Assembly: GCA_964343305.1 (NCBI GenBank)
Contig: CAYFJO010000062.1
Span: forward strand, 1 to 35,698
Source: CAYFJO01 sp964343305
GTDB lineage: Bacteria > Planctomycetota > Planctomycetia > Pirellulales > Pirellulaceae
Length of the DNA stretch: 35,698 bases
Reading direction: 5' to 3'
Each line of letters starts with the position of its first letter. The first letter of the stretch is position 1. Under the pieces are notes generated by a model. That model was not told the DNA's origin, made no database searches, and saw only the letters and a list, made by a program, of their open reading frames with translations. Made by a program: the position numbers and the translations under genes. This document shows, in pieces, positions 32,700-35,698 of this stretch.

Positions 32700-33644
32700 A
32701 TGAAAACTCGCAAGGTTTCTTATCAAGACGGCCGGCACGAAGTGATCGGCATCTGGAACGACGAGCGGCTGTCTGGTTGGTCGCAGGATGATCCGATGGC
32801 TTATGAGTCGAGCATTCTGTGGCTCGAAGATGTCGAGCGGCTGCCTTATGTCCGTTCGATGTACGTTCACAATTGCGAAAGCCGACGTGGCAAGCTCGTT
32901 CCGCGCGGCGGTGGGCGTGTGGTTGGGTATTCGAAACTGACGGACAATGCACCGGTGGATGGAGTGACAGGTGGTTATGTTCGGCGGGTGTTCTATTTGA
33001 GTAACGCCGATTTGTCGTCCGACTCGCACGAAATGATCGCGCCTCGTGATGCGATCGATCCGACAACGATCTTGCCGGGATTGAAGGGCAATCCTCCTAA
33101 CGGTAAGCAAAAGCCAATGCCGCACTCGCTCAAGGCGAAGACGCAAACTGTCCGACAAAAAGTTCGTCAGTCGGAATCGCAGGATACCGACGTGATGCAG
33201 TGGCTCAACGAAGCGGTTACGCCTGATTTGGGCTCGGTTCGCCACGCGCGCGAGGCTGGTGCGTCGCAGGCATCCATTGATACCGAGTTGGCGCACGACG
33301 AGCCGGCATCCGTGGATCGGCCGACAAGTGCTCCAGCTCAAAGAACTGGCTTGGGCACGCTTGTCCCCAAAGGCTTAGGCAAACCCATTCCGTTGACGAA
33401 ATTGACCATCTCGATTGGCCGCATGGAGCAGTGTGATGTGGTCATTCCGTTTTCGAACGTTTCCGGACTCCACTGCCAATTGACATTGGATGAGGGATTT
33501 TGGTTTGTCGAAGATCTTCACAGCACGAACGGGACGAAGATCAACGGCATGATTGTTCAGCCGCATCAAAAGAAGCCCATCGACCCAGGAATGATCCTGT
33601 CGGTTGGCAAGCACGAATTCGAGATTCGGTACGATCCAGTGTAG
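32700..33644 (+). CDS. FHA-domain protein
   Basis: This is a 314-residue protein without membrane spans. The first 130 residues form an unrecognised domain rich in Arg and Gly. A Ser/Thr/Pro linker with many possible phosphorylation sites leads to a forkhead-associated domain at about 235-314. The phosphothreonine-binding landmarks are visible: I-G-R-x-x-x-C-D-V-V-I, S-G-L-H-C-Q-L, and S-T-N-G-T-K-I-N-G. The ATG at 32700 follows GGGAG at a spacing of six; a GTG eight codons upstream is less well placed. It is convergent with the FHA histidine kinase, which also carries an FHA domain, so the pair may share a signalling route. Confidence 0.87.
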   Translation: MKTRKVSYQDGRHEVIGIWNDERLSGWSQDDPMAYESSILWLEDVERLPYVRSMYVHNCESRRGKLVPRGGGRVVGYSKLTDNAPVDGVTGGYVRRVFYLSNADLSSDSHEMIAPRDAIDPTTILPGLKGNPPNGKQKPMPHSLKAKTQTVRQKVRQSESQDTDVMQWLNEAVTPDLGSVRHAREAGASQASIDTELAHDEPASVDRPTSAPAQRTGLGTLVPKGLGKPIPLTKLTISIGRMEQCDVVIPFSNVSGLHCQLTLDEGFWFVEDLHSTNGTKINGMIVQPHQKKPIDPGMILSVGKHEFEIRYDPV

Positions 33645-33694
33645 TTTGGTTTCTTTGCGAGCCGACTGGCAAGTCGCGGAGAGCATTAGTGTTA

Positions 33695-33850
33695 ATGACG
33701 AAATACCCAAATACCCAAATACCCAAATACCCAATGACGAAAGAATGACGAAGCACGAATTCCGGTGAGTTAGTCGCCGGGATTGTCTAGTTGTCGGTCA
33801 TTCGGATTTCGAAATTCCTTCGTCATTGGGTATTTGGGTATTTCGCCATT
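33695..33850. repeat. Inverted repeat built on an 8-base tandem repeat (AAATACCC)
   Basis: The left arm carries four perfect copies of AAATACCC (33701-33732) followed by AATGACGAA. The right arm (33816-33850) has the reverse complement of the same flanks but only two copies of the unit. The arms could form a long hairpin with the extra copies bulged. The centre holds more AT-rich short repeats (GAATGACGAA). The right arm ends three bases from the stop of the histidine kinase gene. It lies between two convergent genes and could serve as a bidirectional terminator or be a copy of a dispersed element. Confidence 0.92.
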
Positions 33851-33852
33851 CT

Positions 33853-35556
33853 CTACCCCTGAGTGTCACCCGTCAGCGTGTCACTCATCGTCGTCATCTC
33901 GGGACCGACCGCGGGCAATTCCAACATGAACTTGCTGCCTTCGCCACGCGTGCTTTCCACGTGAATGTCGCCGTTGTGTTCACGCAAGATTTTTTGGCTC
34001 ACCGGCAAACCTAGTCCTGTCCCTTTACTACCCTTGCGAGATTCGAAGACTGAGAAGATCTTTTTGAGATCGTCTTCGTCGATGCCTTCACCGTTGTCTT
34101 CGACGATGATGTGAATGACGCCTTTTTGCGCCACGTACGCTGTCGCAACAGTCACGGCACGATCGTTTTCGCCGGCACACGCATCGATCGCGTTGGTCAC
34201 CACGTTGAGGATGGCGCGGTGCATCATTTCAGGATCGAACGTCAGCGTCGGCATCCGCAAATCTGGTTTCGATTCCAGTCTCACACCTGCTTCGGCCGCG
34301 CGAGCTTGCATCAATTCGACCACGTCGGCCGTCACTTGGTTCATATTGGCCGGCACCACGTCCGGTTGACGTTCCTTGCTGAACGTGAGCATGTCCATCA
34401 CCAGGTTCGATATCTTTTCCTGGTTCTTTTCCACGATGTTCCAGCCGCGACGAACGACATCGGTCTCCGACGACTTGAGTCCTTCTTCAATCAAGTAACT
34501 GCCGCCGCGAATGCCTTGCAAGATATTCTTGATATGATGCGACAACGTGGCAATCGTTTGCCCCATCGCGGCCAGCTTCTCGGATTGCACCATCGCCGAA
34601 TAGTACGACGTGTCCTCGACGGCCAAGGCCGCTTGATGACCGATCGCGATCATCATCTTCAGATGTTCTTCGGTAAACTTGGTCGCGTGTTTTTGAATGG
34701 TGCGGCCGGGCGGAGTAAACGTGTCGATGTAGATCACGCCGACGATTCCGTAACGTCCCTGCATCGGCACACAGATCGCCTCGCGCACGCCCATCTTGAC
34801 GATGCTGCCGGCCGACTCCCAGCGGTCGTCCTCGCGGGCATCGCTCGTGATGACACCATCGCGATTATCGATCACATAATTCAGAATCGTCCGGCTAATT
34901 TCAATTTGCTCGCCGGGATTGAGCCCCTGACGATGTCGCGTCGCGCGTGGTTCTGGTTGATCAGAGTCCTGGTTAATGAGCATAATACAGCCGCGATCGC
35001 ATTCGACCCACTCGGCGATCAATTCCAAAATACGCTGCAATAATTGGTCGATGTCCAGCGTATGGCTGACCGCCAGCGCCGTCCGATACATGATTTGCAA
35101 ATTGCTGCGAGCCCGCGCCAACCACGGGTTTTCTTTATCTTCGATCGGGCTGAGAATCCGGCTGCCTTCTTCTTGGCTAATCGCCTTGACGATTCGCGAC
35201 CCGGCGCTGGCCAACGGTCCCGGCTCGATGATTTCGACTTCGCTGGCCAGCACGTGCGACGAACCAGGCTCCGGCCCGGTGAACAACATGATGGTCCGGC
35301 CAATCTGAACCCGATCGCCGTTTTGCAGAATGTGGCGTTGCACCAACTCGTCGTTGACGTACGTCCCGTTCGAGCTGCTCAGATCGATCAACGCAAAGTT
35401 ACCGCCCTCGCATCGGATTTCAGCATGCCGACGAGAAATCTCCGTATCGTGCAACTGAACAGGATTGGAACTATCACGCCCCAATTGCAGGACTTGACCG
35501 TCCAAATCGAACCGTCGTCCCTGGTCCTTGCCTTTGATGACGTACAACGAAGACAC
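33853..35556 (-). CDS. FHA-GAF histidine kinase
   Basis: This is a 567-residue cytoplasmic sensor kinase with no membrane span. An FHA domain spans about 3-93 (S-R-R-H-A-E-I and S-S-N-G-T-Y-V-N seen). A GAF domain spans about 168-315. A phosphoacceptor helix contains L-S-H-H-I-K-N-I-L-Q-G-I with the likely phosphohistidine at 340 or 341, and a HATPase domain ends the protein. The ATP-binding motifs are N-A-I-D-A near 455, D-N-G-E-G-I-D near 487-493 and G-T-G-L-G-L-P near 512-518. No receiver domain or response regulator is encoded here. I chose the GTG at 35556 because the FHA domain begins right after it; an in-frame TTG at 35616 is possible, but neither has a strong ribosome binding site. 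Confidence 0.9.
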   Translation of the reverse strand: MSSLYVIKGKDQGRRFDLDGQVLQLGRDSSNPVQLHDTEISRRHAEIRCEGGNFALIDLSSSNGTYVNDELVQRHILQNGDRVQIGRTIMLFTGPEPGSSHVLASEVEIIEPGPLASAGSRIVKAISQEEGSRILSPIEDKENPWLARARSNLQIMYRTALAVSHTLDIDQLLQRILELIAEWVECDRGCIMLINQDSDQPEPRATRHRQGLNPGEQIEISRTILNYVIDNRDGVITSDAREDDRWESAGSIVKMGVREAICVPMQGRYGIVGVIYIDTFTPPGRTIQKHATKFTEEHLKMMIAIGHQAALAVEDTSYYSAMVQSEKLAAMGQTIATLSHHIKNILQGIRGGSYLIEEGLKSSETDVVRRGWNIVEKNQEKISNLVMDMLTFSKERQPDVVPANMNQVTADVVELMQARAAEAGVRLESKPDLRMPTLTFDPEMMHRAILNVVTNAIDACAGENDRAVTVATAYVAQKGVIHIIVEDNGEGIDEDDLKKIFSVFESRKGSKGTGLGLPVSQKILREHNGDIHVESTRGEGSKFMLELPAVGPEMTTMSDTLTGDTQG

Positions 35557-35698
35557 GTCGTCGGATCTTTCACATGCTTGTTTAACGGCAAGCCGCGGGC
35601 GACCGCGTGGCACCAATCTGACCGTCGCCTGCGGCTCGCCGTTTAACCATTAACGAAGACACAACCTTATCGCGAAGCCAACTCTTCGATTGTACGAA
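35557..35698. other. Upstream region of the FHA-GAF kinase, window edge
   Basis: This 142-base region contains a possible N-terminal extension of the kinase (open to 35616) and otherwise nothing I can identify. Confidence 0.4.

Noticed and set aside
32505..33341. A 278-codon minus-strand frame
   Set aside because: It overlaps the FHA gene on the other strand and has no domain or ribosome binding site.
33541..33756. Short protein with repeated G-I-W-V-F-G-Y-L
   Set aside because: It is a translation of the AAATACCC repeat array.
1..35698. tRNA, rRNA, riboswitch or phage genes
   Set aside because: No cloverleaf, rRNA motif, known riboswitch core or phage/integrase protein was recognised by eye; a dedicated scan could still find a diverged one.

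Overview
The window looks like a planctomycete chromosome, probably close to the Pirellulales. The main markers are a DUF1559 prepilin-like protein (start 14446), HEAT-repeat secreted proteins, a PQQ-type beta-propeller protein joined to an ExbB/ExbD operon, a J-domain-like membrane protein, a YdjY-type secreted protein and an FHA-GAF histidine kinase. I identified 25 protein-coding genes in short runs on alternating strands. I saw no rRNA, tRNA, CRISPR array, transposase, integrase or phage gene, so this reads as core chromosome with scattered intergenic repeats. A run of 100 Ns at 3599-3698 is an assembly gap.

Left part (1-7152): a minus-strand operon runs from 6767 down to 14. In order it encodes a single-span TonB-like membrane protein, an ExbB/TolQ-family protein, two ExbD/TolR-family proteins that each carry a GYF-like N-terminal domain, and a 1194-residue zinc-ribbon/beta-propeller protein. 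The gap falls between the second ExbD and the propeller protein. Together they look like a proton-motive-force-driven envelope machine with a periplasmic propeller. The divergent region 6768-7152 holds a good sigma70-type promoter and an inverted repeat in the predicted leader of the next gene.

Middle part (7153-18738): a J-domain-like membrane protein, a secreted HEAT-like protein, an orphan fused ABC permease, a HEAT lipoprotein in operon with a DUF1559 pseudopilin, then on the plus strand an acidic-tailed lipoprotein, a coiled-coil membrane protein with cysteine knuckles, a SAM-dependent methyltransferase, and a small two-span membrane protein on the opposite strand.

Region 18839-21773 is the most interesting. 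Three genes are joined by 4-base ATGA overlaps: a FAD/NAD(P) oxidoreductase, a radical SAM protein with an auxiliary-cluster-like cysteine set, and a metallophosphoesterase-fold protein whose first and last metal motifs are altered. The tight coupling suggests one pathway of unknown product.

Right part (21871-35698): a HEAT/coiled-coil secreted protein, YggS with an unknown 578-residue partner, a YdjY-like protein tail to tail with a PhoD-like phosphatase, a DUF4173-type polytopic membrane protein, a phytoene-desaturase-like flavoprotein, a DUF4105 membrane protein, and two convergent FHA proteins, one of which is a histidine kinase. Short-period or inverted repeats sit at gene ends at 5027-5148, 18367-18406 and 33695-33850.
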